From contig JAYZFL010000008.1 in the NCBI GenBank assembly GCA_036336795.1, positions 1 to 24,511 of the forward strand: DNA of 24,511 nucleotides, read 5' to 3'. This document shows, in pieces, positions 1 to 7,995 of the stretch. The notes beneath the pieces are model-generated. The model worked only from the letters and a program-made list of their open reading frames with translations, was not told the DNA's origin and searched no databases. Position 1 is the stretch's first letter. Every line of letters begins with the position of its first letter. This stretch comes from UBA822 sp036336795. Lineage in GTDB: Bacteria; Gemmatimonadota; Gemmatimonadetes; Longimicrobiales; Gaopeijiaceae. Both the position numbers and the translations under genes were made by a program.

Positions 1-1224
1 ATGGTTGGGTTCGGTTTGGCAGGCTTTATTTTTTCGCTTAATAACGACCCGGACCGAGCCTGGCAGTCATATGTATCCAATTGGCTGTTTTTCACGAATG
101 TTGCCATGGGTGCCATGCTACTCTCGGTCGTGACCTGGATCACTAAGTCAAAGTGGAATTGGTCGGTTCGACGGGTGAGTCTAGCGTTTGTGGCGTTCCT
201 TCCCTTTTCTTTTCTCATGCTGCTTCCGATGCTTGGGTTAGGAGATTCTTTCTTTCCTTGGATCGCGGCGATGGAGGTCGATCCGATTGTTCAGAAGAAG
301 GCTGCATACCTGAACATGCCTTTCCTCGTTACACGCAACGTCTTAGGTGCGATGGTACTGTTTGGCACCTCCCTTTACTTTGCCTATCTAGCGCTTAGGC
401 CAGACATGGGATTGACGAAGGACGAGAGCGCACGCGCTCCCGATCTGGGCCGATCCGTGTGGCGTGAGCGCTTGACCCAGGGTTGGCTTGGCCAAGAAGT
501 CGAGGAAGTCAACTCATACCGTCGTATGACGACCCTGGCACCGTTCTTCGTGATTCTTTACGCCGTTGTCATGAGCATTTTCTCGTACGACTGGGTCATG
601 TCGCTGGAACCACACTGGTTCTCTACCATGATGGGCCCGTGGTTCTTCATGGGTGCATTTTGGAGTGGGATTGCAGCCACGGCATGTGCTGTGACCTTCC
701 TGAAAAAGCGAGACGAGGTGGCGGACAAGGCGATGGGACGGCAACAGCTCCACGATCTCGGGAAGTTAACGTTCGCCTTTTCTGTTTTTTGGACCTATTT
801 GTTTTTTGCCCAATATCTCGTGATCTGGTATGGGAAACTACCGTGGGAGCAGTTGTGGATCATCCACCGTGCGGAGGAACCGTGGGGTAAGTGGTCGGCA
901 CTGCTAATCGTGATGTGCTTTGTTGTGCCATTCGCTGGCCTAATCGGCCGAAGGGCGAAAATGTCGCCCTACTTCTTCAGGATGATCACGCTCGTGTTAC
1001 TGGGTGGCCTCTGGTTGGAGAAGCACCTAATGGTGGCTCCTTCCATCCGGAATCACGACACGGCGACCCTGGGAGCTACGGAGTTTCTTGTGGCGTTGAT
1101 GTTCTTGGGTGTGTTTCTGTTTTCTGTGCGGTGGTTTCTCTCGACGTTCCCACTTATCCAGATGTGGCAGGCCATGGCTGATCCAGAAACCTTTGAAGTT
1201 GAAACCGCCAGAAGGGGGTTTTAG
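1..1224 (+). CDS. actF: Alternative complex III subunit ActF (quinol:cytochrome c oxidoreductase membrane subunit), 5' end probably cut by the window
   Basis: Integral membrane subunit of alternative complex III, which oxidises menaquinol or ubiquinol and passes electrons to cytochrome c or directly to an oxidase. The visible 407 residues hold about nine to ten hydrophobic segments (roughly 25-47, 58-80, 108-133, 178-200, 212-235, 255-277, 298-317, 326-345, 360-383). Family-typical stretches are DWVMSLEPHWFSTM at 197-210 and HDLGKLTFAFSVFWTYLFFAQ at 251-271, the latter on a membrane helix. The first membrane helix has already begun at residue 2, so the ATG at base 1 is probably internal and some 15-25 residues lie upstream of the window. 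ActF is normally last in the actABCDEF order, and here the next gene is convergent, so this looks like the operon end. No clear terminator is visible in the 65 bases after the stop. The related subunit ActC (NrfD-like) is the alternative, but the soluble loops and motifs fit ActF better. Confidence 0.88.
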   Translation: MVGFGLAGFIFSLNNDPDRAWQSYVSNWLFFTNVAMGAMLLSVVTWITKSKWNWSVRRVSLAFVAFLPFSFLMLLPMLGLGDSFFPWIAAMEVDPIVQKKAAYLNMPFLVTRNVLGAMVLFGTSLYFAYLALRPDMGLTKDESARAPDLGRSVWRERLTQGWLGQEVEEVNSYRRMTTLAPFFVILYAVVMSIFSYDWVMSLEPHWFSTMMGPWFFMGAFWSGIAATACAVTFLKKRDEVADKAMGRQQLHDLGKLTFAFSVFWTYLFFAQYLVIWYGKLPWEQLWIIHRAEEPWGKWSALLIVMCFVVPFAGLIGRRAKMSPYFFRMITLVLLGGLWLEKHLMVAPSIRNHDTATLGATEFLVALMFLGVFLFSVRWFLSTFPLIQMWQAMADPETFEVETARRGF

Positions 1225-1289
1225 CAAGGTGATTGGAGAGGCGGGCGACCATGTTGCGGCGCGCGCCACTGGAACTCACTGATCACTCA

Positions 1290-2075
1290 TCACTCAATGT
1301 CCCGGACTGGTTTGCCGACCTCTCCCTCCAGTCTGGCAGCTCGATCGAAGTAGCGTTCCATTTCGAACCCGATTGCTCGGACAAGGCGGGTTTCGCGAAG
1401 ATCTGGCTCTGCCCTGTAGAACAGAGTCCGGAGCATTCGCGTCACACTCTCCGGATGTCGGTCTCCCTTAAAAAAGTCGATTCGCTGAAGCCCCCGATCG
1501 AGGGCTTCATACATATCCTCAAGATCGGTGTGTGTTGCCGTACCCACATCCCGTTTTCCTTTTGGAAGTGACGCTTCGTCGGACGCGGCCAGGTAGATCT
1601 CGTAAGAAAGAGCCAAGCACGCTTGGGCGAGGTTGAGGCTGGAGTAATCGCGGGCGGTCGGCACGATGGCCACAGCATGGCACAGGTCCAGAGCCTCATT
1701 ACTTAGTCCGCGATCCTCACGACCGAAGACCACTGCAACAGGCGCTTCAGAGGCCTTTTCGATAATCCTGTGAGCTACGGCACGCGGCCTTACGTAGTTC
1801 CGCTGAGCTGTACGTGGGCGAGCTGTCGTTCCGACCGTAAACACGGTATCCGCTAGAGATTCACGAAGGGTGTTGAAGAGCTGTGTCGATTCCGCCACAT
1901 CTTCGCAGCGGTGGGCAATGCCGCCGATACGATAGATATCAAACTCCTCGGGAGCCACGAGGCGCAGCTTTGAGAGCCCCATGTTCTTCATAACCCGAAT
2001 GACGCCTGCTATATTGACTACGTCCTTCGGCTGGTCGAGGACGATGACAACGTTGTCGAGGGTGGCCGATCCCAT
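1290..2075 (-). CDS. trmJ: TrmJ-like SpoU (SPOUT) RNA 2'-O-methyltransferase
   Basis: Probable S-adenosylmethionine-dependent 2'-O-ribose methyltransferase acting on tRNA (TrmJ methylates position 32) or rRNA. All three SpoU motifs are visible: motif 1 NIAGVIRVMKNMG at residues 21-33 with the catalytic-type Arg27, motif 2 FGREDRGLSNE at 117-127, and motif 3 IVPTARDYSSLNLAQA at 137-152, which form the trefoil-knot SAM site. A helical C-terminal extension of about 95 residues (166-261), ending in a LFYRAEPDLRETRLVRAIG-like stretch, is characteristic of TrmJ rather than of minimal TrmL/TrmH proteins. Length 261 fits TrmJ. The gene starts 12 bases after the tatA-like gene and is probably co-transcribed with it. 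No good Shine-Dalgarno precedes the ATG. TrmJ is the best subfamily match, but substrate cannot be read from sequence. Confidence 0.85.
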   Translation of the reverse strand: MGSATLDNVVIVLDQPKDVVNIAGVIRVMKNMGLSKLRLVAPEEFDIYRIGGIAHRCEDVAESTQLFNTLRESLADTVFTVGTTARPRTAQRNYVRPRAVAHRIIEKASEAPVAVVFGREDRGLSNEALDLCHAVAIVPTARDYSSLNLAQACLALSYEIYLAASDEASLPKGKRDVGTATHTDLEDMYEALDRGLQRIDFFKGDRHPESVTRMLRTLFYRAEPDLRETRLVRAIGFEMERYFDRAARLEGEVGKPVRDIE

Positions 2076-2087
2076 CGGAACAACCGC

Positions 2088-2285
2088 TTACGGCTGCTCT
2101 TTGTCCGAGGATTCTTCCAACAGGTGATCGTCTGACGAGTCGTCACCTTTGCGCAACGCTCCCTTGAAGTTACGAATGCCTTCTCCAAGGCCACGGGCAA
2201 TCACAGGAATCCTTTTCGATCCAAAGAAGAATAAAACGAAAAGGAGAATCAGGCCGATCTCCCAAATTCCGAAGCCGGAAATCAT
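2088..2285 (-). CDS. tatA: TatA/TatE-like twin-arginine translocase component
   Basis: Small membrane protein of the Sec-independent Tat pathway, which exports folded, often cofactor-bearing proteins across the inner membrane. From the chosen ATG the product is 65 residues: a short N-terminal segment and a single membrane helix (about 5-21, IWEIGLILLFVLFFFG), the conserved FG hinge (FFFGSKRIP), an amphipathic helix (PVIARGLGEGIRNFKGALR) and a strongly acidic, charged tail. The start at 2285 is preferred over an in-frame upstream start at 2369 because an AAGGA Shine-Dalgarno lies about 10 bases before it (2296-2300) and the extra 28 residues would be soluble and unlike TatA. No TatC or TatB is in view. 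TatA and TatB are hard to separate; the short tail favours TatA. Confidence 0.88.
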   Translation of the reverse strand: MISGFGIWEIGLILLFVLFFFGSKRIPVIARGLGEGIRNFKGALRKGDDSSDDHLLEESSDKEQP

Positions 2286-2463
2286 CGTAATAGCGTCCTT
2301 GCGATTGTTTGCAGCTGCACATTCGTCACAACCCTGCAGATCGTGCTGATCTTCGAGCCGCAGTGGCACCTCTTTACCGGTTACTCGTTCGGGAAGCCGG
2401 TAGTCCCAAGAGACCTACGCGCAGAGACACGGCACTCTGCACCATCTTCGAGGAATGTAGCTG

Positions 2464-2488
2464 AGCCATGGCGCTTCGCACCATGGCT
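2464..2488. repeat. Perfect 8-bp inverted repeat / hairpin upstream of gcvH
   Basis: AGCCATGG (2464-2471) and CCATGGCT (2481-2488) are exact reverse complements separated by nine bases. Within the loop GC (2473-2474) and GC (2478-2479) can also pair around a TTC triloop, so the whole element folds into a tight stem with one C-A mismatch. Each arm contains the palindrome CCATGG. There is no T-run on either side, so it does not look like an intrinsic terminator. It could be an operator or an mRNA structure. Confidence 0.55.
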
Positions 2489-2626
2489 ATCGTTGATATC
2501 TGTCCCCGAGTCCGCACGTGTGCTTCAGTACTCTGAATGGCTAGGGTTCAGGGAAAACTTACTTTCTCTCCAGGAATATCCAAGGACGAATGGACGGAGA
2601 AACACGGGACAAGATGGGTATTGACC

Positions 2627-2656
2627 TTGACGCTCCTCGAAAAACTTTTCTATTGT
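2627..2656 (+). promoter_or_regulatory. Candidate sigma-70 promoter for the gcv cluster
   Basis: TTGACG (2627-2632) and TATTGT (2651-2656) are separated by 18 bases. The first matches the -35 consensus at five of six positions and the second matches the -10 consensus at four of six. An overlapping TTGACC (2621-2626) sits immediately before. Transcription would start near 2662-2664, leaving a leader of about 36-40 bases before gcvH. Read by eye only; housekeeping promoters in this kind of organism may differ. Confidence 0.35.
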
Positions 2657-2699
2657 GACCGCCCCAAACACCTGAGCTCAGACAGCCCACTGCGGAGGG

Positions 2700-3092
2700 A
2701 TGATGTCGGAATACCCTGAAGGACTTCGGTATACGGAAGATCACGAGTACTTGAAGCCCTTGGATGAAGAAGGAGTCTACCAGGTCGGGATCACGGATTA
2801 CGCTCAAGGAGAGCTCGGGGACATTGTGTACGTCGAGTTGCCTGAAGTCGGAGCGAGCTTCGAGGGGATGGCTACCTTCGGGACTATCGAGGCGGTCAAG
2901 GCGGTCAGCGACCTGTACTGTCCGGTTGCTGGTGAAGTCATAGCGGTGAATCAAACTCTGGACGATGACCCTTCTCTCGTAAATAACGATCCGTACGGGG
3001 CGGGTTGGATGATCCATCTCAGAGTTGCCAATGAAGACATTGTAGATTCGCTTATGGATGCGGCATCCTACGGAGTGATGGTCGATCAGTAA
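2700..3092 (+). CDS. gcvH: Glycine cleavage system H protein (lipoyl carrier)
   Basis: Carries the aminomethyl group on a lipoyl arm from the glycine decarboxylase (P protein) to the T protein, in the cytosol. At 130 residues it is the usual size. Typical features are the N-terminal PEGLRYTEDHEYLKP (6-20), GITDYAQGELGDIVYVELPE (30-49) and the lipoylation site GTIEAVKAVSDLYCPVAGEV (61-80), in which Lys67 is the modified lysine. Two ATG codons stand in tandem at 2700 and 2703; a GGAGGG (2694-2699) abuts the first, so the second may be the real start. No in-frame alternative exists upstream before a stop at 2673. It is followed after 65 bases by gcvP, its direct partner. Confidence 0.95.
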   Translation: MMSEYPEGLRYTEDHEYLKPLDEEGVYQVGITDYAQGELGDIVYVELPEVGASFEGMATFGTIEAVKAVSDLYCPVAGEVIAVNQTLDDDPSLVNNDPYGAGWMIHLRVANEDIVDSLMDAASYGVMVDQ

Positions 3093-3157
3093 CGGGATTG
3101 GCATGTTGACTTATTACTCCGAATGAGACTTCTGAGAAAGTCCGAGACACAGAAACA

Positions 3158-6055
3158 ATGACCTTCCTGGAAATAGACGGGGGGGACTGCTTTGGCAGCC
3201 GCCACATCGGTCCCCGGGCTCCAGAGATCCAGGAGATGTTGGCGTCCCTTGGGGTGGCTGGATTCGAAGAGTTGATGGCTCAGACGGTTCCCGAGTCGAT
3301 TCGACTCAACAAGCCGTTGGATCTTCCGGACGCCTTGTCCGAACATGAGCTTCTCAAGCGTCTAGAAGAAATTGGCTCCCGGAATCGCATCTTCCGCTCT
3401 TACATTGGGATGGGGTATCACGATACGATCGTACCGGGTGTCATTCTGAGGAACATTTTGGAAAATCCCGGCTGGTACACACAATATACACCATACCAAG
3501 CTGAGATTGCGCAGGGACGCCTAGAGGCGCTCCTCAACTTCCAGACTATGGTTATCGATCTCACAGGTCTCGAGATCGCCAATGCTTCCCTCCTCGATGA
3601 GGGTACAGCAGCTGCGGAAGCGATGGCGATGCTTTTTGGAGAGACGAGAAAGGAGCAACGTACGCTCTTTTTCGTGTCGGATGCATGTCACCCGCAGACG
3701 ATCGAGGTTGTTTGCGGGCGGGCGGAGCCGATGGGTATTGAAGTAGTCGTGGATGCTCACGACAAGTTCAATATAGATAGCTTTGGCGATCAGGTTTTTG
3801 GCGGCCTACTGCAGTACCCGACGAGCGACGGGGCTGTCCACGACTACCACTCATTTTGTGATGCTTTCCACGCGAGGGGTGCGGGGGTAGTTGTCGCTGC
3901 TGATCTGTTGGCTTTGACGCTTCTCACACCACCGGGTCAGTTCGGTGCTGACGTGGCTGTGGGGAATACGCAACGTTTCGGTGTTCCTATGGGCTATGGC
4001 GGCCCCCACGCTGCTTACCTGGCTGCGAGGGAGCGCTTCAAGCGGAAGCTGCCAGGACGCGTTATCGGAGTCTCGGTGGACGCGAGCGGAGATCCGGCTC
4101 TGCGGATGGCTCTCCAGACACGAGAGCAGCACATTCGACGGGAGAAGGCCACTTCCAATATCTGCACGGCCCAGGTACTTCTCGCCATCATGGCGGGGAT
4201 GTACGCCGTGTACCACGGTCCCGAAGGCTTGATTGCAATCGCCGGACGGATTCACAAGCTTACGGCGACGCTTGCTCACGGTCTTAAGGAACTCGGTCAT
4301 ACCGTTGTACATGAACACTTCTTCGATACGATTCGCCTTGTGCCGGATCGGATCTCCGGGGAGGATGTGCTTCGGCGAGCTCGTGACCTCGAGATTAATT
4401 TGAGGGACTACGGTGATGGCACAGTGGGGATTGCACTGAATGAGACGACTCATCTGGAAGATCTCAATGATCTCTTCAGCGTCTTCAGTCACGGGGATCC
4501 GGACGGTGACGGTGCCAAGCTGAGAGCTGCTGAGGTATTTAGGTTTGTATCCTCGGCACTGCCCCCTAATCTCAAACGGTTGTCCTCCTTCCTGGAGCAC
4601 CCCGTCTTCCACCGATACCGCTCAGAAACAGAGATGCTGCGCTACCTACACCGCTTGGAAAGCCGTGACCTTTCGTTGAACACGAGTATGATTTCTCTGG
4701 GCTCTTGTACCATGAAGTTGAACGCCACGGCCGAAATGATTCCCGTTACCTGGCGCGCGTTCGGGGGGATCCATCCCTTTGCCCCAGTGGAGCAGGCGAA
4801 AGGTTATCAGAGGATCTTCTCTGACCTCGAAAGCTGGTTGGCGGAAATCAGTGGGTTTTCTGCGACTTCTCTTCAGCCGAACTCGGGGGCCCAAGGAGAA
4901 TACACGGGGCTTCTTGTGATCCGTGCCCTACACGAGAGCCATGGGCAGGGGCACCGTGATATTTGCCTCATCCCGTCGTCTGCCCACGGAACGAATCCGG
5001 CGAGCGCAGTTCTGGCCGGTATGAAGGTCGTTGTGGTTCGGTGTGACGAATCGGGCAATATCGATGTGGGTGATCTCGAAACCAAGGCTGAAGAACACGC
5101 TCGAGCACTGGCCGCGATTATGATCACTTATCCCTCCACTCATGGTGTTTTCGAGTCCCGGATACGTGAGGTATGCGATATCGTGCACAAGCATGGCGGA
5201 CGAATTTACTTGGACGGGGCCAACCTCAATGCTCAAGTGGGCCTCTGTAGACCGGGAGACTATGGTGCCGACGTCTGTCATATCAACCTACACAAGACCT
5301 TCTCAATCCCACATGGTGGCGGCGGACCCGGGATGGGTCCGATCTGTGTTACCGAGGAACTTGCGCCTTTCCTCCCCGGTCATTCGGAGATCGAGATTGG
5401 TAGCGAGCACAGTATTCCGGCAGTGTCCTCTGCGCCTTGGGGAAGTAGTAGCATCCTGCTGATCTCGTGGGCCTACATCGCTCTTCTCGGGAGGGACGGT
5501 GTCCGTCGAGCTACACAGGCGGCCATTCTGAATGCGAACTACATGGCGTACCGATTAGATGGTCCTTTCTCCATCCTATACCGCGGAGAACAGGGGAGGG
5601 TAGCTCATGAGTTTATCGTAGATTTGCGTCCGGTTAAGAAGTCCAGTGGTATCTCGGACCAGGATGTGGCAAAGCGACTGATGGATTACGGTTTTCATGC
5701 CCCGACGATGTCGTTTCCCGTGCCGGGCACCATGATGATTGAGCCCACCGAGAGTGAGTCCAAGGACGAACTAGATAAACTATGCGACGCTCTGATTTCA
5801 ATCCGCGATGAGATCGACGATGTCGAATCCGGCGTTGCAGACTGGGACGATAATCTACTTAAGAACGCCCCCCATACGGCCCTCATGATCGCGGCGTCAG
5901 AATGGGAGCACCCGTACACTCGTGAGCAGGCGGCTTACCCGGCTCCGTGGACTCGAGAGCACAAATACTGGCCTCCGGTACGCAGAGTCGACAACGCTCA
6001 CGGCGATCGCCATTTGGTATGTGCGTGCCCGCCTGTCGAGCTGTATCGTCAGTGA
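3158..6055 (+). CDS. gcvP: Glycine dehydrogenase (decarboxylating), single-chain P protein
   Basis: PLP-dependent decarboxylase of the glycine cleavage system: removes CO2 from glycine and loads the remaining aminomethyl group on lipoyl-GcvH. The 965 residues are the full fused form (GcvPA plus GcvPB halves in one chain), as in proteobacteria and mitochondria, not the split form of many Gram-positives and thermophiles. The N-terminus has the family RHIGPR stretch (residues 16-21). The C-terminal half contains the PLP-lysine motif HINLHKTFSIPHGGGGPGMG with Lys713, and the end carries the conserved YPAPWTREHKYWPPVRRVDN and GDRHLVCACPPVE blocks, so the gene looks intact. The Shine-Dalgarno is weak. 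It lies 65 bases after gcvH and 56 before the next gene on the same strand, which fits an operon. No GcvT is present in the window. Confidence 0.97.
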   Translation: MTFLEIDGGDCFGSRHIGPRAPEIQEMLASLGVAGFEELMAQTVPESIRLNKPLDLPDALSEHELLKRLEEIGSRNRIFRSYIGMGYHDTIVPGVILRNILENPGWYTQYTPYQAEIAQGRLEALLNFQTMVIDLTGLEIANASLLDEGTAAAEAMAMLFGETRKEQRTLFFVSDACHPQTIEVVCGRAEPMGIEVVVDAHDKFNIDSFGDQVFGGLLQYPTSDGAVHDYHSFCDAFHARGAGVVVAADLLALTLLTPPGQFGADVAVGNTQRFGVPMGYGGPHAAYLAARERFKRKLPGRVIGVSVDASGDPALRMALQTREQHIRREKATSNICTAQVLLAIMAGMYAVYHGPEGLIAIAGRIHKLTATLAHGLKELGHTVVHEHFFDTIRLVPDRISGEDVLRRARDLEINLRDYGDGTVGIALNETTHLEDLNDLFSVFSHGDPDGDGAKLRAAEVFRFVSSALPPNLKRLSSFLEHPVFHRYRSETEMLRYLHRLESRDLSLNTSMISLGSCTMKLNATAEMIPVTWRAFGGIHPFAPVEQAKGYQRIFSDLESWLAEISGFSATSLQPNSGAQGEYTGLLVIRALHESHGQGHRDICLIPSSAHGTNPASAVLAGMKVVVVRCDESGNIDVGDLETKAEEHARALAAIMITYPSTHGVFESRIREVCDIVHKHGGRIYLDGANLNAQVGLCRPGDYGADVCHINLHKTFSIPHGGGGPGMGPICVTEELAPFLPGHSEIEIGSEHSIPAVSSAPWGSSSILLISWAYIALLGRDGVRRATQAAILNANYMAYRLDGPFSILYRGEQGRVAHEFIVDLRPVKKSSGISDQDVAKRLMDYGFHAPTMSFPVPGTMMIEPTESESKDELDKLCDALISIRDEIDDVESGVADWDDNLLKNAPHTALMIAASEWEHPYTREQAAYPAPWTREHKYWPPVRRVDNAHGDRHLVCACPPVELYRQ

Positions 6056-6111
6056 GCGACCGAGTCTCCCCTGAGACAAGAGAGTGCCTTGAGAAAAAGT
6101 GAAGATTGAAA

Positions 6112-6801
6112 ATGGCAAAACTCGATTATCACGGCCATTCGACCTTCGGTCTTACGACCGATGACGGTACCCGTATAGTGATCGACCCGTTTTTTGGGGA
6201 CAATCCGTGGACCGACCTGGATCCAACCGATGTCAAGGCGGATTTTATCTTTTGCACCCATGGTCATTTCGACCACTTTGTCGATGCCATTCCCATTGCC
6301 AAGAACACGGGAGCGACATTGGTCGGGACTTTCGAACTTGTGGAATACGTGCAGAGCCAGGGTGTTGAGAATGCTCACCCTATGCATATCGGTGGAGGGT
6401 GGGGCTTTCCGTTTGGCCGAGTGCAAATGACAACAGCCCTGCACGGGGGCATGGTTCACGGCGAGGGGGCCCAGGGGTTCACGACAAACCCCGCTGGACT
6501 TCTTTTTGACTTTGGCCCAGGAAAGCGCCTTTACCATGCCGGTGATACCGGGCTCACGATGGACATGAAGCTGTTAAAGGGTAAGGTGGATGTGGCACTT
6601 CTTCCCATTGGCGACAACTTCACGATGGGCCCGGAGGACGCGGCGATCGCTGTGGAATTCATTGAGCCGGCCGTGGCGATCCCGATCCACTACGGGACTT
6701 GGCCCTACATTGAGCAGAATCCCGAACGGTTCCGTGCCTTGGTCGGTGACCGAGCGAGGGTGGAAATCCTTGAGCAAGGCAAAGGGTCGTACGAGTTCTG
6801 A
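6112..6801 (+). CDS. UPF0173 family metal-dependent hydrolase (metallo-beta-lactamase fold)
   Basis: A compact metallo-beta-lactamase-fold hydrolase of the UPF0173 group; the physiological substrate of this family is not established. From the chosen ATG it is 229 residues, the usual family length. The binuclear metal motif is THGHFDH (His50, His52, Asp54, His55), with further likely ligands in ALHGGMVHG, YHAGDTG and IPIHYGTWP. The N-terminal MAKLDYHGHSTFGL stretch is typical and decides the start at 6112; a TTG two codons upstream (6106) is possible. There is no signal peptide, so it should be cytosolic. It sits 56 bases after gcvP and 38 before the lipoyl/octanoyl transferase. Its position between two lipoate-linked genes is interesting but does not reveal its reaction. 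Confidence 0.9.
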   Translation: MAKLDYHGHSTFGLTTDDGTRIVIDPFFGDNPWTDLDPTDVKADFIFCTHGHFDHFVDAIPIAKNTGATLVGTFELVEYVQSQGVENAHPMHIGGGWGFPFGRVQMTTALHGGMVHGEGAQGFTTNPAGLLFDFGPGKRLYHAGDTGLTMDMKLLKGKVDVALLPIGDNFTMGPEDAAIAVEFIEPAVAIPIHYGTWPYIEQNPERFRALVGDRARVEILEQGKGSYEF

Positions 6802-6839
6802 GCGACACCATCCATCACGATGCGGGTCACCTCACTTCC

Positions 6840-7649
6840 TTGGGGTCCACCAACCTGAGTACAGCGAGTCAGGGGATCGGCACTCTCAGTTGGCGGACCC
6901 AGGTTGATCCACCTGCTTCCGGGCCGACGAATATGGCATTGGACCATGCCCTCGCGTCTTCGGTGAAGCCGGGTTGCGGAGTTCTTCGCATCTATCGCTG
7001 GGCCCGGCCTACGATTTCCTTTGGGCGCAACGAGCCTGCTTTAGGAAACTCTGGAGTCGAGCAGGCCCAAAAAGCCGGGATTGACTTTGTGCGGCGACCC
7101 ACGGGGGGCCGTGCCGTACTCCATGACAAAGAATTGACCTACGCCGTTGTGCTCCCGATCTCCTGCGGCGTAAAGCTGCGGACTGTATATCGAGTGATCA
7201 ATCACGGTTTGGCGCGAGCTCTTCAAGCTCTCGGAGTTGTTGTCACGATCGCTGAAGAGGAGGTTCCGGTAGCTGGCCCAAACGCTGGCCCGTGCTTCAG
7301 TCGGCCCGCCCCAGGCGAGCTGTTGGTGGACGGGAGAAAGTTGGTTGGGAGTGCTCAGGCACGGGTCGGAAGAGCGATTTTACAGCACGGTTCTCTGCTG
7401 ATCGGGTCGGGGCAGGAGCGCCTAGGCGAACTTTACGGAAGTGATTCGGGGTCACGGTTGGCGATTGGGCTAGACGAAATTCTGGGTGCGACACCTCCAT
7501 GGGACGAACTTGTCCATGGAATCATTGCGGGCATGCGTGACGTTTTGGGAGGGAAGTGGGCCAGGGGAAACCTGACGGACGGCGAGAGGTCCTCGTCCAG
7601 GATTTTCCTTCGACACTATGCTTCTCCGGAGTGGACGTGGCGTAGATAG
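6840..7649 (+). CDS. lipM: LipM-like octanoyltransferase / lipoate-protein ligase family protein
   Basis: Belongs to the biotin/lipoate A/B ligase fold family. LipM enzymes move octanoate from acyl carrier protein onto GcvH as the first step of lipoate assembly; LplA enzymes instead use ATP and free lipoate. Visible motifs: NMALDHALA (31-39), RWARPTISFGRNEP (53-66), RRPTGGRAVLHDKELTY (85-101, the lipoyl-binding loop), GPCFSRPAPGELLVDGRK (150-167) and LVGSAQARVGRAILQHGSLL (168-187). Cys152 in PCF sits where LipM has its nucleophile, and GSAQ-R-ILQHGS is the LipM/LipL form, so LipM is preferred over LplA; LplA-like activity is not excluded. No ATG is available at the N-terminus: the TTG at 6840 is the best in-frame start, and ATG at 6933 would remove conserved residues. 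The preceding gcvH supplies the expected substrate. Confidence 0.8.
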   Translation: MGSTNLSTASQGIGTLSWRTQVDPPASGPTNMALDHALASSVKPGCGVLRIYRWARPTISFGRNEPALGNSGVEQAQKAGIDFVRRPTGGRAVLHDKELTYAVVLPISCGVKLRTVYRVINHGLARALQALGVVVTIAEEEVPVAGPNAGPCFSRPAPGELLVDGRKLVGSAQARVGRAILQHGSLLIGSGQERLGELYGSDSGSRLAIGLDEILGATPPWDELVHGIIAGMRDVLGGKWARGNLTDGERSSSRIFLRHYASPEWTWRR

Positions 7650-7828
7650 GGAAGCCAACCATGATTAGTGGCGGTATGGTTTGTTAAGATCATGGTGCTC
7701 GGGAGTGGGGATCTGAGTTCTACAGAAATGTCCCCCACCGCTATCCGGGAGCCATAATCTCGTCAGCGGTCATCGGGACGTGATACGAATCCATGAAGGC
7801 GTGGTGTCTATCGGAAGATCTCGTAAAT

Positions 7829-7844
7829 GAGGAGTGTTCTCCTC
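7829..7844. repeat. Short hairpin GAGGAG-TGTT-CTCCTC
   Basis: A perfect 6-bp inverted repeat with a four-base loop in the gene-free stretch upstream of the ExbB-like gene. No T-run follows on either strand, so a terminator role is unlikely. With GGAG in one arm, it could by chance look like a sequestered ribosome site, but no start codon with an open frame follows closely. Confidence 0.35.
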
Positions 7845-7979
7845 CGGGATACTCGTTCCATTAGAAATGCCATTAGCCCAGAGGGGCGAGGAGTTCGGAC
7901 AGCGGCCTCCTCCACTGGATGAAAAGATGTATGGGGACCTATTGGCGCACTTCAGGGGGCGGCGGCTTCTCAGCGGCCC

Positions 7980-7995
7980 TTGACAGCGTTGACAG
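7980..7995 (+). promoter_or_regulatory. Tandem TTGACAG words, possible overlapping -35 elements
   Basis: TTGACAG occurs at 7980-7986 and again at 7989-7995, nine bases apart, about 100 bases before the ExbB-like gene. Both contain the perfect -35 hexamer TTGACA. However, no good -10 hexamer stands 16-18 bases downstream of either copy, so this may be a promoter with a weak -10, a binding site for an activator, or chance. Confidence 0.25.

Larger units (their letters stand above)
2286..2699. other. Gene-free divergent intergenic region (tatA-gcvH)
   Basis: These 414 bases separate the leftward tatA-trmJ pair from the rightward gcv cluster. I find no convincing coding sequence; the open frames here have no family resemblance, no Shine-Dalgarno, and run through a perfect hairpin at 2464-2488. 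It holds the tatA ribosome site (2296-2300), the hairpin, and a candidate sigma-70 promoter at 2627-2656. I looked for a glycine riboswitch and did not see its conserved elements. Confidence 0.6.

Noticed and set aside
1276..1294. Three TCACT words at 7-base spacing
   Set aside because: Too short and imperfect, and overlaps the 3' end of the methyltransferase gene; probably chance.
2343..2624. Open frame of 93 codons on the plus strand between tatA and gcvH
   Set aside because: No family resemblance, no ribosome site, and it runs across the perfect hairpin at 2464-2488 and out of frame into the gcvH promoter region.
2500..2699. Possible glycine riboswitch upstream of gcvH
   Set aside because: Expected because of the gcv genes, but I could not find the conserved aptamer segments or a second tandem aptamer, and the likely leader from the candidate promoter is only about 40 bases.
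3851..4612. Long open frame of 253 codons on the minus strand inside gcvP
   Set aside because: Fully contained in the antisense of a conserved, intact gene, with no recognisable domain; an antisense shadow.
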